Positions 26,226 to 36,259 of a stretch of 64,000 nt of DNA are shown one piece after another. The DNA is from a virus. Both the position numbers and the translations under genes were made by a program. The stretch covers positions 17,106 through 81,105 of the IMG/VR virus record IMGVR_UViG_3300033143_001219; one strand, given 5' to 3'. Position 1 is the first letter of the stretch, and each line of letters starts with the position of its first letter. Below the pieces are notes generated by a model, which had not been told where the DNA came from, made no database searches, and saw only the letters and a program-made list of their open reading frames with translations.

Positions 26226-29200
26226 TTATACTATACCTTTTGTGCTCGCTGTTTTAGAAAAGCCTATACTAGTCCCAACATCTTTAGTTGCAACTCTAAG
26301 TTCTTCATTTTTATTAAGCATATCCTCATTTCCTGAAGCTACTACTTGAGTTAAAATACTAATTGCAGATACTATGTCAGAGTTGTCTCCACTGTTTGTA
26401 GATAGTGCATCTGCTGTACCATAAATAGAATCACCACTTCTAATAGATTTAGAAGTATCAGATGTTAATATTGTTTCACCTTTATGTATCATAGCTACTT
26501 GGTCATAACTGATTTCCTCAGCACCAGAAGCAAATGAATTCATTGCAAAGTTACCCATTGTATTATTTAACATTGTTAATTGAGTTAATATAGGATTCCA
26601 AGAATCATTATTAACTTGATCTAGCTTAACTAATATAGCATCTAGATTATTAACAACTGAAGGCATTAATGCCGTTAGCTCATTATTTAAGTTAATTGTA
26701 TTTTGTTCGTTTAAAGCTACAAGTATATCATCTAATGTTTGTAGTTGTGTTATTGTTTGTAGCTGAAGCTCAGTCAGTGAGTCTTCTAGTGAATTAATAG
26801 CAAGAGTTTCCTCAGATAACCCAATTTCAGCTAATAGATTTTGATCTATAGATTCTAAAGCACCTACAACATTATTAAATATAGCTTGGTATTCCGGACC
26901 AATTGCCCAGAATACGTTTGCTAATTCTAATAATGTAGAAGCACTTTGTAAAAGATCTCCTCTAGCAGCTTCCGCTAACTCAGTATCTTGAGACAATACA
27001 TTTTGAAGGTTCGTATCAAATTGTGTTTGAGCCTCAGCTAATTTTTGTGCATTTGTTAATGGCGATAAATCACCTACAAATAGGTCATCTAAGAAGTTAC
27101 CTATTTCTTCAGATAAGTCTTTAAGTGCAGATATTGAATCCATTATACTAGATTCTAAATCTTCTGCTGCTGCAACTTCTGCCTCATATCTTGCCATTAC
27201 TGCGTTTTGTAGTTCTTCAACTAAGTTGATTTGATCAGTAATAGTCTCACCACTACCAACAGTAATTTCTATAAATTTCTCTAATGTAGTTAAGAACTCA
27301 CTAGTATCAGATAAATCTGAAAATACTGAGAAGTTAATACCTTGTCCAATATTACCTAAGCTAGTTGCTAATTTATCAACTATCTTTGTAACACGAATAC
27401 TTTGGTATGATACTTCATTCCAACCTAAAGCTGATTGAAGCACAGTTAATATTGAACCATTAATTGAAAGCATAGTATCTTCAATTGAATCAACTATTCT
27501 TTGGTTATAATCTCTAATAATATCAAGGCGTAGTAAACCATAGTATGTTTCAACTAGTGACATTTCCGTACCTGTTTCCATAGCTTCTTTTACTGCATCT
27601 TCAAAGTCGAAACTTAATTGTAATAATTCTAACTCTTTACCCAGTAAACCAAATAAAGCTATTTGTCTTTCATATTGTTGGTTTAAATTATCAATACTAT
27701 CTTCTAACTCTACTATTGCTTGTTGTTGATCATCTAAAGCTGCGCCAAGTTGAATCATAGTAGCAAATAAATCTGCACCTGATGAATCTATCTCACCTGT
27801 TGCAACGTCAACGACTGTAGCGAAAGCATTTGTTTCTTGTCCTAATTCATATACTGCTCTTAGTGCTTCTGAAGTATTATCAGGACCTAGCGTAGCTAAT
27901 AAATCTAAATCACCTCTAGCTATTAATTCTTGACGTAAAATGTCAAAACCATTACCTACTGTATCAGTTGCTGTTGCTAAACTTATTTCAAGTAGTTCTG
28001 TTTCTGTAAATAAAGCATTAGAAAACTTATCAAATAATACATTAAATTCATCTAAATCTTTAAAGTTTCTTAAAAATGCTTCTTGCCAAGAGGCAACCAT
28101 TTCTAGCTTTAAAGCTTCAAGTGCTGAATTTATAGTAGTACTTAAATTACCTGTAGATACAATAAATGAAATATCTAAACCTAGTTTATTAAATGAATTT
28201 GATAACTGTATAGTTGTATTAGTTATTCTAATTAATGTATCTGATAACTCTTCACCAGCTCTTGCAAAATCAGTTATAAATGGTATTACCTTCGAAATTA
28301 CTGTATTACCCATATTAGAGAACCATGCTGCAATTGCATCACTTTGCTCTTGTACTGATTTATCTTTTAAACTAATTCTTAATGTATCTATACTTATAAT
28401 ACCTATATCTGAAAATAATGTTGTTAAATTAGTATCTACAGCGTTGCCAAATACTGTAAAAATACTTGTAATAGTATTAAGAGTATTTGCTAATGCAAAA
28501 CTAAGTGCGTTTTCTAATGTCTGTGGTAATGCTCTGTATAATGTTTCTAATCTTGTACTTGTTTTAGAAATTAAACCCCACCAATCATTTGTAGTTGTAG
28601 TTACTTGTGTAACCAATACTGCAGAAGCGTTTTCTAAATTAAATGACAGTTCACTACCTACTAATTGAATTGTAGCACCAAATTGAATACCAGAGTCTAC
28701 TAATGAATTAGTTATCTCTTGGGTACTGAAACCTATTTCTTTTAAGAAATCAGATATCCCTGCTTCAGCTAATCCTGAAGTTTCTGTTTTATTTATTAGT
28801 TCATTGATTTCAGAATAACTTTGCCCACTACCTGACTTTATAGCAAATTCTTGTTTTCCAAATACTTGACCAAAATTAGTAGCTGCTGAAGCCTCACCAA
28901 ATCCACCTAATTGAACTGCAAATACTCTAGCAACACCTAAAAATATATCACCTAAATTATTTATAGCTATTTGTAATTCTCTTTCTGCACTAAATAGTTC
29001 AGTGTTAGTTTTAACTAATTCATCTATAGAGTTTACTAATGAGTTAGAAATTAAATCAGTACCAACTAAGCCTTGTGATCCTATTGTTGCTGTGTAATCT
29101 TCACCAGCAGTTGCACTACCACTAACACCACCAAATGACATATTAGCTGCAGAAAGTATAGACGTAACTAATCCAGCCATTGCCGCTATTCTTGCAAAAG

Positions 29201-32200
29201 CTGAGTAAGGGTCACCTTTACCTTGTTCAAGTACTGCGACTACGGCGCTTATTATTGCTAACCCTTGTTGTACTGCTGCGAATGCTTCTGCTTGTTTAGA
29301 ACCCTCATCAAATGCTTTAGATAATGCACCTACAGCTTGACTAGCTAGTTGTAAATAATCTTGCATTTCTGCTTTATTCTTTCCAGAGAATTTCTCCCCA
29401 AAAGATTCAAACGCTAAGGCTAGTGAGAATATAGCTTCACTAACATTGTCTCCAGCTTCTTTAGCTATTTTAGTCATAGCTAATAAACCTGCAGTGAAAT
29501 TATTAATCTTGTCATTATCTAGAGCAGCGTATAATTCATTTATAGTTTCTCTAAAAGGATCTAAGTTATCTATTACAGATTTTATTTGTGAATTAATATT
29601 AGTTGCAAAATCAATATCATCTTTATCCTTTAATTCTTTTTCAATATCATCTGTATTAGTAACACCATTTTTCTTTAATTTAGCTATCACCTGCAATCTT
29701 TTAATCTGTGCCAGCTCTTGTTTAGTAGCTAAAGCACCCGCTTTTAGTATTTCGAAAGCATTAGCATTAGTAGCTTTTAATTGTAAAACCATTTCCGCAG
29801 TTAACTTCTTAATATTAACTAATCTACTTGCATCATTAGCGGCTATGTTTTTAGTTATTTGTTCTACAAGTTTCTGGGCTGTTGCATATGCCGTCGTTTC
29901 CTTAGTACCCTTTAGCGCAAGTTCTGCGGCTTTAGCAGTCGCTAGATTTGATTGTAGTTTTTGTTTAGTTATTATAAATTCTTTATCCACACGATCACTT
30001 AGTAGTACACCAAATTCACGCATATACTCTAACTCTGCTTTTTCAGATACAATTCTCTGCTGTATAATTTTGTTCTGTGCTATCAATGAGTCTACAGAAG
30101 GAAGGCTATTTTTAGATATAGCTATAGCGAAATCTTCTGCAGCTTTTGAAGAAGCTACCATACGCTCTGCTAATTCCAAAGCTTTTACTGATATACCTTC
30201 TATAGATATAGCAACATCAAGATAACCTTGATACAATTCTTCTCTAATTACTCTTGCTTGTTCTACAGACACACTTAAGCCTGCAGCAACTTCCTTAGTA
30301 GTTTTACCAAGTTCTTTCTGCAATACCTTAACTTGCTTTATATAATTAGCAGTAATTTTACTTCTATTCTCTAACAACTTATTATTTAACTGTTGTCTTA
30401 AACTTTCACCAGACTTTAAAGACTTCTCAAGTCCTGCAATATCTTTTTTAGGTGCCGTTTCTATTTCTTTTTTAGTATCTTTTATAGCTTGTTCTACAGC
30501 TTTTAAATCAAATCTAACTTGTGATGTAACAGTATTTACATACTTGTTCTCAGCATCTGTTAATTCATTTAATAACCTTAATCTTGTTTTTAGTCCCTTA
30601 CTTTCCTCAATATTAGAAACAGCATTTCTAGACCTTATATCTGCTATTTCTTTTTGGGCATTTACTATTGCTTGGAATCTTTTTTGTACCCTACCAAGTT
30701 GCTCAATTATGCCTGCAGATTGTTCTTTAAGTTTTGCATTAATTTCCTCTATACTACTTGAATACGATTGTATAAGAGATGTTAAAATCCCAAACTCCCT
30801 TTCTGTTTCTTTAGTTATAAATGATGTATAATCTTGGCCACCACCAGTAGCTAGTCCACCAGATGAAGCTCGTAGATCTTGCAACTTCTTTAATTCTTTC
30901 TTAGCATTTGTAAGATTTTTAGTATAATCATCTAAGTCAACTTTAATATTCGATATATTTTTAGCAATACCCGATAAACCTAGTTGACGTAAATCAAAAT
31001 TATTTAACTTTTCTATTGCTGATATTACTGTAAAAATATTCGTAGCATCTAGGTTGCGTAGTATAACATTTAAATTAAAGAAAGCTTTTTCAATACCAGT
31101 CAATGCTGGTAGCCCGTCGTTTAGTTGTGTTAAACCTTTACTAAGTTCATCCAGAGATTCTGTAATAACATTATTTAAGTCTAATGTTCCAGCAGCATCC
31201 TCTTGCTTAGCTCTTAATAATTTAAATAATTTTTCTGCAGCATATTCTGCTTCCTCGCCACTAAGTCTAGTTAGTTTATTGAATTGTTTAAGTATTCTAT
31301 TTGTATCTTCGCTAAACCCAAATTTATTCAATACCTTAGTAATTGTTACTAATTGGTCTTTTAATTCATCTAGATTTCCTAATGCGAATGCATCTAAGAA
31401 ATTATCTATGCTATCAAATCCACCACTTAAGTCAAGATCTTTTAATGTATTTTCTAAGTTAGCTGATAGTGTACCAAATGTATTAGATAATAATTTTGCT
31501 TTCTTTGCTATGTTATCTAAAGTATCTGGTAAATCTTTTAATTTTGAGTTATAGTATTCCGCACTTTTAGCTGCCGTTTTAAGTGCCTCTGTATTATCTT
31601 CTAATGTTTCACTAAAATCTACTAAAGATCCCTCATATATGAATCCTTTAATTGCCTCAAATGCTGAGGAAAGTAGTGACCATGCAAATACAACTTGCCC
31701 TATAATAGGTATCCATTTTAGAAAAGCCCCTCCAATACCACCTATAGTAGCACCTAATAAAGAGAATGCTCTAGTTAAACCTTTCGTAGTTAGTGCTAGA
31801 TACTTAAGTTCATCTCTCAATCCTGCAAAACCGTGCTGATAACCTGCTAATGCACCTGATATAGTTGCTGAGGAAATCGCACTAGTAAATGCTAGAACCT
31901 TAGTTTTTGCAAAGGCAAATGTTGTTGAAACACCTTGACCAAATTGTTGCAAGCTACTTTGAGCCTTTATAGCACCACCGCTTATTTTTTTTATTACAGA
32001 ATTTGTTTCGCCTAACTCTTCACGTAATTCATCTAAGTGAGTTTCATTAAATCCCTGTGATACTTTAGTACCATTTTCCAGAGCTCGTATAACTCCCTGT
32101 AATCCTTTCTTATAAGATTTTAAACCCCTCTCCGTATCAGTACCAAATTTAAATGCATCTTGAAAGTTTTTACCTACTCTGTTAGTTTTCTGCACTACCT

Positions 32201-33326
32201 TTTGTATACCTTCTACACCCCTAGCAAACTTAGTTAATTCTTTCCTAGCAGCTTCGCTGGTTCCCTTTATATTTTTAGCCCAGTTGACTTGAGTGGCTTC
32301 AGCTTTCTTTAATGCTGCGGAGGCTCTTTCTGTAGCACTTATTAATTTAGTTTCCATTACTTCTACAAAGTTAGATAACGCCGGAAATGCTTTTCTTAAT
32401 ATAGAAACTGAAAACAATACTATGGCGGCAGTTAGCGCAGCCACATTCTCAGTTAAAAAGGTTAATACCGGAGTAATAGGTACATTTATTATTTGTATTA
32501 ATGATGCCGAAATATTTTGGAATGATGAAGATAGTTGTGTAAATGCATTAACATCTACTTCAGAAAATTCACTAAATTTATCTTCACCTTGTTCTAGTAC
32601 AGCATTTACAACTGCTTGTTGTTTTTCAAAAGTAGTTAAGGCATTAGCTGACTTACCTAAAGCAGCGGCGTAATTTCTAGCTGCAGTATCTAATCTAAGT
32701 ATAATACCTAATTCATCTAATAGTTCCGGTTCAGCTTTTATGGCACCTTTAAATACACGATTTAAAGAGTCTGTCATATCTCTACCTAAAGCTACAGATG
32801 CGTTTCTAGCTACTTGAGTTAGGTTTTTAATAGTTTTATCATCAAAACCTGCAGACGCAGCTATACTAGCGCTTTCCAACGCTTCTTTCATAGTTATAGC
32901 ATTATTTGTAATTTCTTGCATACCTTCACTTAAGGTAACAAGAGATCTACCAGTTTGTACGGCTAAAGTTTCTGCAGAGTCTGTTAGAATTTTCAAGTCA
33001 GCGGCACGTTTAAGTGCGCCGAAAGCAGCTGTTAGTGCGAAGACGGTAGCTGCTACTGTTGCATAGGCGGGAACAAGAGTGCCTGTCATACCTTGAGCCA
33101 TTTTAGAAAATGACTTAGTTTGATTATTAGTAAGCTGACCTACACCTTTAGCTTTTTTAGAATACTTATCTTGTTTATTACTAACCTTATCAAATGATTC
33201 ACCAGTATCTTGTACTGTAGAACTCATACCCGTTAAATTACGGTTGAGATTTTGTATCTCTTTTGTAATGCCTTTAAATCCAGTTCCGATTAACTTTAAA
33301 ATATATTCTTGCTTAATTGCTGCCAT
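26226..33326 (-). CDS. Tape measure protein
   Basis: At 2,366 residues this is by far the longest gene, following the tail-assembly chaperones as tape measures do. It is mostly alpha-helical and Lys/Glu/Asn/Ala-rich with coiled-coil stretches. Hydrophobic segments occur near residues 80-110 (LVPAYATVAATVFALTAAFG), about 285-310, about 515-560 (LGATIGGIGGAFLKWIPIIG) and about 1390-1450 (ISAVVAVLE, MAGLVTSILSAANMSFGG). The protein sets tail length and is thought to form the DNA channel in the host membrane. No murein-hydrolase motif was recognised. Using the usual rough figure of 0.15 nm per residue, the tail would be near 350 nm. Confidence 0.9.
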   Translation of the reverse strand: MAAIKQEYILKLIGTGFKGITKEIQNLNRNLTGMSSTVQDTGESFDKVSNKQDKYSKKAKGVGQLTNNQTKSFSKMAQGMTGTLVPAYATVAATVFALTAAFGALKRAADLKILTDSAETLAVQTGRSLVTLSEGMQEITNNAITMKEALESASIAASAGFDDKTIKNLTQVARNASVALGRDMTDSLNRVFKGAIKAEPELLDELGIILRLDTAARNYAAALGKSANALTTFEKQQAVVNAVLEQGEDKFSEFSEVDVNAFTQLSSSFQNISASLIQIINVPITPVLTFLTENVAALTAAIVLFSVSILRKAFPALSNFVEVMETKLISATERASAALKKAEATQVNWAKNIKGTSEAARKELTKFARGVEGIQKVVQKTNRVGKNFQDAFKFGTDTERGLKSYKKGLQGVIRALENGTKVSQGFNETHLDELREELGETNSVIKKISGGAIKAQSSLQQFGQGVSTTFAFAKTKVLAFTSAISSATISGALAGYQHGFAGLRDELKYLALTTKGLTRAFSLLGATIGGIGGAFLKWIPIIGQVVFAWSLLSSAFEAIKGFIYEGSLVDFSETLEDNTEALKTAAKSAEYYNSKLKDLPDTLDNIAKKAKLLSNTFGTLSANLENTLKDLDLSGGFDSIDNFLDAFALGNLDELKDQLVTITKVLNKFGFSEDTNRILKQFNKLTRLSGEEAEYAAEKLFKLLRAKQEDAAGTLDLNNVITESLDELSKGLTQLNDGLPALTGIEKAFFNLNVILRNLDATNIFTVISAIEKLNNFDLRQLGLSGIAKNISNIKVDLDDYTKNLTNAKKELKKLQDLRASSGGLATGGGQDYTSFITKETEREFGILTSLIQSYSSSIEEINAKLKEQSAGIIEQLGRVQKRFQAIVNAQKEIADIRSRNAVSNIEESKGLKTRLRLLNELTDAENKYVNTVTSQVRFDLKAVEQAIKDTKKEIETAPKKDIAGLEKSLKSGESLRQQLNNKLLENRSKITANYIKQVKVLQKELGKTTKEVAAGLSVSVEQARVIREELYQGYLDVAISIEGISVKALELAERMVASSKAAEDFAIAISKNSLPSVDSLIAQNKIIQQRIVSEKAELEYMREFGVLLSDRVDKEFIITKQKLQSNLATAKAAELALKGTKETTAYATAQKLVEQITKNIAANDASRLVNIKKLTAEMVLQLKATNANAFEILKAGALATKQELAQIKRLQVIAKLKKNGVTNTDDIEKELKDKDDIDFATNINSQIKSVIDNLDPFRETINELYAALDNDKINNFTAGLLAMTKIAKEAGDNVSEAIFSLALAFESFGEKFSGKNKAEMQDYLQLASQAVGALSKAFDEGSKQAEAFAAVQQGLAIISAVVAVLEQGKGDPYSAFARIAAMAGLVTSILSAANMSFGGVSGSATAGEDYTATIGSQGLVGTDLISNSLVNSIDELVKTNTELFSAERELQIAINNLGDIFLGVARVFAVQLGGFGEASAATNFGQVFGKQEFAIKSGSGQSYSEINELINKTETSGLAEAGISDFLKEIGFSTQEITNSLVDSGIQFGATIQLVGSELSFNLENASAVLVTQVTTTTNDWWGLISKTSTRLETLYRALPQTLENALSFALANTLNTITSIFTVFGNAVDTNLTTLFSDIGIISIDTLRISLKDKSVQEQSDAIAAWFSNMGNTVISKVIPFITDFARAGEELSDTLIRITNTTIQLSNSFNKLGLDISFIVSTGNLSTTINSALEALKLEMVASWQEAFLRNFKDLDEFNVLFDKFSNALFTETELLEISLATATDTVGNGFDILRQELIARGDLDLLATLGPDNTSEALRAVYELGQETNAFATVVDVATGEIDSSGADLFATMIQLGAALDDQQQAIVELEDSIDNLNQQYERQIALFGLLGKELELLQLSFDFEDAVKEAMETGTEMSLVETYYGLLRLDIIRDYNQRIVDSIEDTMLSINGSILTVLQSALGWNEVSYQSIRVTKIVDKLATSLGNIGQGINFSVFSDLSDTSEFLTTLEKFIEITVGSGETITDQINLVEELQNAVMARYEAEVAAAEDLESSIMDSISALKDLSEEIGNFLDDLFVGDLSPLTNAQKLAEAQTQFDTNLQNVLSQDTELAEAARGDLLQSASTLLELANVFWAIGPEYQAIFNNVVGALESIDQNLLAEIGLSEETLAINSLEDSLTELQLQTITQLQTLDDILVALNEQNTINLNNELTALMPSVVNNLDAILVKLDQVNNDSWNPILTQLTMLNNTMGNFAMNSFASGAEEISYDQVAMIHKGETILTSDTSKSIRSGDSIYGTADALSTNSGDNSDIVSAISILTQVVASGNEDMLNKNEELRVATKDVGTSIGFSKTASTKGIV

Positions 33327-33901
33327 TAAGGTACCTTGAATGTTTCTGTATTACCAGACGTTAATAATCCAGTATTTATTTTTAAATGATCTATATTTTT
33401 AGACCATTGTTTTTCTAATTCTCTAGCTTCTGAGCCTAGAGTAAATTCTCTCAGTAATATTATTTCCGGAATGCTACCGAAATGCTTAAATCTTATTGAG
33501 GGTTTATTACTAATACCAAATTTATATATGTCATAATCTGAAAAATATATTAAGTAAGTTGTACCTGATATACTGCTATTGAATGAACTATTACACATAG
33601 GACACCCATGACCACTTAATATTGTGCGTGGTGGTACTTTCCATTCAAAGCCACATGAATGCTTATGTAATATTTTAATATTTGCACCCAAATATAATTC
33701 AAGCACTAGTATATCGGTAGGTACTTGAGTTATATATTTAGCATGTGTTTTATTATAATTTGTACTATATAATTTAAATCTATTAGCTTGATGACTTACT
33801 GATATTGAAGTCCTTTTAAGCTCATTTCCTATTTCTTTATGAGTCCATCCTTTTTCTAAAGCTACACTCATAAAATCTATTTCATCTAATTCCCATTTCA
33901 T
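33326..33901 (-). CDS. GIY-YIG endonuclease with HTH and zinc-finger modules
   Basis: A 191-residue protein from ATG 33901 (GGGGATAAAT upstream); a TTG at 33913 is an alternative start. Residues 1-45 form a Myb/SANT-like helix-turn-helix (DEIDFMSVALEKGWTHKEIG). A zinc finger follows (HKHSCGFEW...GHGCPMCNSS). The C-terminal part has the GIY-YIG core: TTYLIYFSDYDIYKFGIS, then R in SIRFKHFG and E in EARELEKQW. Such proteins in phages are usually free-standing homing endonucleases. It interrupts the chaperone-tape measure pair, a typical insertion site for a mobile gene, and overlaps the tape measure start by one base. Confidence 0.7.
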   Translation of the reverse strand: MKWELDEIDFMSVALEKGWTHKEIGNELKRTSISVSHQANRFKLYSTNYNKTHAKYITQVPTDILVLELYLGANIKILHKHSCGFEWKVPPRTILSGHGCPMCNSSFNSSISGTTYLIYFSDYDIYKFGISNKPSIRFKHFGSIPEIILLREFTLGSEARELEKQWSKNIDHLKINTGLLTSGNTETFKVP

Positions 33902-33927
33902 ATTTATCCCCAATAAGATAGGCTAGG

Positions 33928-33947
33928 GGATGTATTGGCATCCCCAA
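33928..33947 (-). terminator. Intergenic hairpin upstream of the GIY-YIG gene
   Basis: GGGGATG-TATTGG-CATCCCC is a seven-pair stem with a six-base loop, without a strong T-run on the minus strand. It may be an RNA-processing or weak termination signal separating chaperone and endonuclease translation. Confidence 0.45.
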
Positions 33948-33968
33948 GGTGATCAAACCGTTTCGCCT

Positions 33969-34298
33969 TTATTTTTTACTATTCTTGTTTTTTCGTTGTT
34001 TATGTTTTTGTTCCGCAGCCCTCTGTGCCATAATTAATCTATCTATTAAAGTAATAAACTGAACTAGCTGAGCCTTGTTATCTACCTTATAAACTTCTTC
34101 TGCTAAATAAGGTAATAATATGTAGTCTTTACCCATATAGGTTCCACTCATACCCTCCCACTTGTCTGGGAGGATTGCGTGAATATTCATGGCTGTTTGA
34201 ACGATATGTGGAAAATCTTCAAAGTCGGCAGGCATCTCGTCATCTAGAGGTACTTTGCCTAACTGCTCACACATATCAATATACTTATTTTTAGTCAT
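33969..34298 (-). CDS. Tail assembly chaperone, downstream (T-like) part made by -1 frameshift
   Basis: The 109-residue segment beginning MTKNKYIDM has no Shine-Dalgarno before its ATG (AGTGTTAAA), but the frame is open upstream and joins the chaperone gene at 34,343 through a slippery heptamer at 34,370-34,364. The combined product would be 263 residues. This is the G/GT arrangement of lambda-like tail chaperones: the short protein and the frameshifted fusion bind the tape measure during tail assembly. The segment ends in a very basic tail (KHKQRKNKNSKK), typical of T domains. Confidence 0.75.
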   Translation of the reverse strand: MTKNKYIDMCEQLGKVPLDDEMPADFEDFPHIVQTAMNIHAILPDKWEGMSGTYMGKDYILLPYLAEEVYKVDNKAQLVQFITLIDRLIMAQRAAEQKHKQRKNKNSKK

Positions 34299-34342
34299 TT
34301 TAACACTAGAATTATTATAAAAATTCTTTAATTTAATTTCTA

Positions 34343-34759
34343 TTAATTCGAGCTGCTTTTCGAAAAATTTTCAACATCATCAAGTACCGAAGTAACCCAG
34401 TTGTCAAAGTCTACACCATTCTTCATTAGCATTTCTGCATTTGCTGTACTAAATTCTAATTCATCTTCCATATCATCGACAATAGATAAGTCTATTGGTA
34501 ACATAGTTTTTAAGTATTTATACTTAAGGCCTTCCCATCCATTAAGGATAGCTGCTATATATAACTCTTGAAACAAGTCATTATCGACTTCTTCCTTCAT
34601 TTGTCTTGTTTTTCTATCTAATTTTTGACTAGTACACTTATCTCTTATTTTCATTAATTCATCTTTAGTAAGATAAGATAATGTTACCACGAAGCCAGGC
34701 ATACCTGGGTAGTCTACTTCCGTAGTTGAAATTGGTACCATTAATTTTGATAAATCCAT
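34343..34759 (-). CDS. Tail assembly chaperone (G-like)
   Basis: A 138-residue protein between tail tube and tape measure. It starts MDLSKLMVPISTTEVDYPGM and has LSYLTKDELMKIRDKCTSQK and an ELYIAAILNGWEGL helix, a pattern shared by tail chaperones of HK97/T5-type siphophages. AAGGAGATTTACAAA precedes the start. The gene ends 22 bases after a slippery site, so part of the ribosomes can continue into the downstream frame. Confidence 0.75.
   Translation of the reverse strand: MDLSKLMVPISTTEVDYPGMPGFVVTLSYLTKDELMKIRDKCTSQKLDRKTRQMKEEVDNDLFQELYIAAILNGWEGLKYKYLKTMLPIDLSIVDDMEDELEFSTANAEMLMKNGVDFDNWVTSVLDDVENFSKSSSN
34364..34370 (-). promoter_or_regulatory. -1 ribosomal frameshift heptamer A AAT TTT
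   Basis: On the coding strand the codons GAA AAT TTT TCG contain A-AAT-TTT in the X-XXY-YYZ register. Slipping back one base leads into a frame open for 22 codons (FEKQLELIEIK...) that runs directly into MTKNKYIDM and on to the stop at 33,969. Confidence 0.75.
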
Positions 34760-34780
34760 TTTGTAAATCTCCTTAAAAGT

Positions 34781-34800
34781 GAGGGGGATTAATCCCCCTC
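34781..34800 (-). terminator. Hairpin after the tail tube gene
   Basis: GAGGGGGATTAATCCCCCTC is a perfect 20-base palindrome. On the minus strand it is followed by ACTTTTA, a moderate T-run. It probably gives partial termination or 3'-end protection of the abundant tail tube message. Confidence 0.65.
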
Positions 34801-34807
34801 TATATTA

Positions 34808-36211
34808 TTATGTTGCTGGTAAATATTGAACTGTTATTTCATTTGTATCTTCAAAACTAGCAATACCGTTACCAGTATCCCAAGGTTGAGCACTAAATGT
34901 AATTTCTGTTGTTAATACGTCTTCTACACCTGTACTAGGAATACCTATCTGTGCATAAGGTATATTGAAGTATACTCTTGGATTAGTAGTTGTAGTACCA
35001 CCCATTTGAAATGTTAACGTAAAGTTATTTGACACTTCATTGATCTTAACTAATAGATCTTGTAGTAACCCACCTGAACCTTCGGCACCAGTATTTAAGT
35101 ATGCTGTTAATGTACCTGAAGTTGATCTGCTTCCTGAAAAACCAGCTAAAGGTTGGTTAACCACTGCTAATTCTTCCGGTGTTAAATATGTGAAGTTATT
35201 TTCAATTGTTAGAGTTGCTCCAGTAATTGGAATTGTATAAGAAACAGCTGCATGTGACCCTGGTAAATGTAAATCAAGGACATCTGCTGCGTTCCACGCA
35301 GTAATATCATCTGCACCAGATACAGTTACTGTAGAGGCTGCACCAGTTGTATGTGAAATAATAGTTGCCCAAGAAGTTGTATCTGTATTATATATTCTAC
35401 CACCATCATATTCATTAGCAGTAACTATATTAATATCTGTAGTTATAACTTGAGATGCTGCAGAAGTAAAGGTTCCTGATTGCTCACCTGTACCTGCCAC
35501 ACCTTGATTATCAGTTAATACTAAAGTACTTAACTTATTACGTATAAATGATGCTGACGTTGTTGTAGGCATCGCTGTATAATCAGTTCCAGCAATCCAA
35601 GTTGCAACTTCTGTATCCATATTTTCACTTTCTGTAAGTGTTGATCCTTGTCCAGACCAGTTAATTGTTGCAATACCATCAATACTGAAATCAACTTCTG
35701 TAGTAGAGATATTAAAATCTTCTATTACATATGTTGTATTACCTAGATCAAATATTAGTGTTAAAGCTAATAATTCATTAGAATTAGATGTTTCTAATCC
35801 AAATGTCATATCTTCTGTACCTGCACCATTAGTTGAACTATAAGTAGATGGTGGTGTACCTGCACCTGCATCGTTACTATTAGTGAAACCTGTTGCAGTA
35901 CCTAAAGCACTAGACCATAGAATTTTTTCACCTGAATCTCCATATGTTGATGTTATAAATGATCTGATATATGTACTGAATGATACATCTACAGGATTAA
36001 GAGCAGTATTAAATGTTCTTGATCCACGTACTGGTGATGTACCAGCTTCGTTAATACTAATCTCTTGATTAGTTAAGTCTTGTGAGAAACTGTACCCGTC
36101 TAATACCTTTACTTCGAATGTATCTGCTGTAGATGCACTTCCTGCTTCTAAAGCAGTTCTAGTTAATGTAGATGCATACAGTTTCGTATCTCTTGCTAAA
36201 CTTCTAGCCAT
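34808..36211 (-). CDS. Major tail tube protein (T5 pb6-like)
   Basis: A 467-residue protein, about the size of T5 pb6 (464). The N-terminus has the same pattern as I recall for pb6: RDTKLYAST, then FSQDLTNQEISINEAGTSP, RGSRTFN, LNPVDVSFSTYIR. pb6 contains a duplicated tube domain plus an Ig-like domain and builds trimeric instead of hexameric rings; the length here fits this. The gene lies between the tail terminator-like gene and the chaperones, the normal place for a tube protein, and has flanking hairpins. AAGGAGAATAAACTA precedes the start. Confidence 0.8.
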   Translation of the reverse strand: MARSLARDTKLYASTLTRTALEAGSASTADTFEVKVLDGYSFSQDLTNQEISINEAGTSPVRGSRTFNTALNPVDVSFSTYIRSFITSTYGDSGEKILWSSALGTATGFTNSNDAGAGTPPSTYSSTNGAGTEDMTFGLETSNSNELLALTLIFDLGNTTYVIEDFNISTTEVDFSIDGIATINWSGQGSTLTESENMDTEVATWIAGTDYTAMPTTTSASFIRNKLSTLVLTDNQGVAGTGEQSGTFTSAASQVITTDINIVTANEYDGGRIYNTDTTSWATIISHTTGAASTVTVSGADDITAWNAADVLDLHLPGSHAAVSYTIPITGATLTIENNFTYLTPEELAVVNQPLAGFSGSRSTSGTLTAYLNTGAEGSGGLLQDLLVKINEVSNNFTLTFQMGGTTTTNPRVYFNIPYAQIGIPSTGVEDVLTTEITFSAQPWDTGNGIASFEDTNEITVQYLPAT

Positions 36212-36259
36212 TAGTTTATTCTCCTTAATATTTGTAGTTTAGATTTATTAGATTTTTAT

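Noticed and set aside
27940-32673. Long open frames on the plus strand inside the tape measure gene (27,940-28,668; 29,446-30,225; 31,054-31,554 and others)
   Set aside because: They are antisense shadows of a well-supported coding frame, have no ribosome-binding sites and show Leu/Ser/Ile-rich sequence typical of reversed AT-rich coding DNA.
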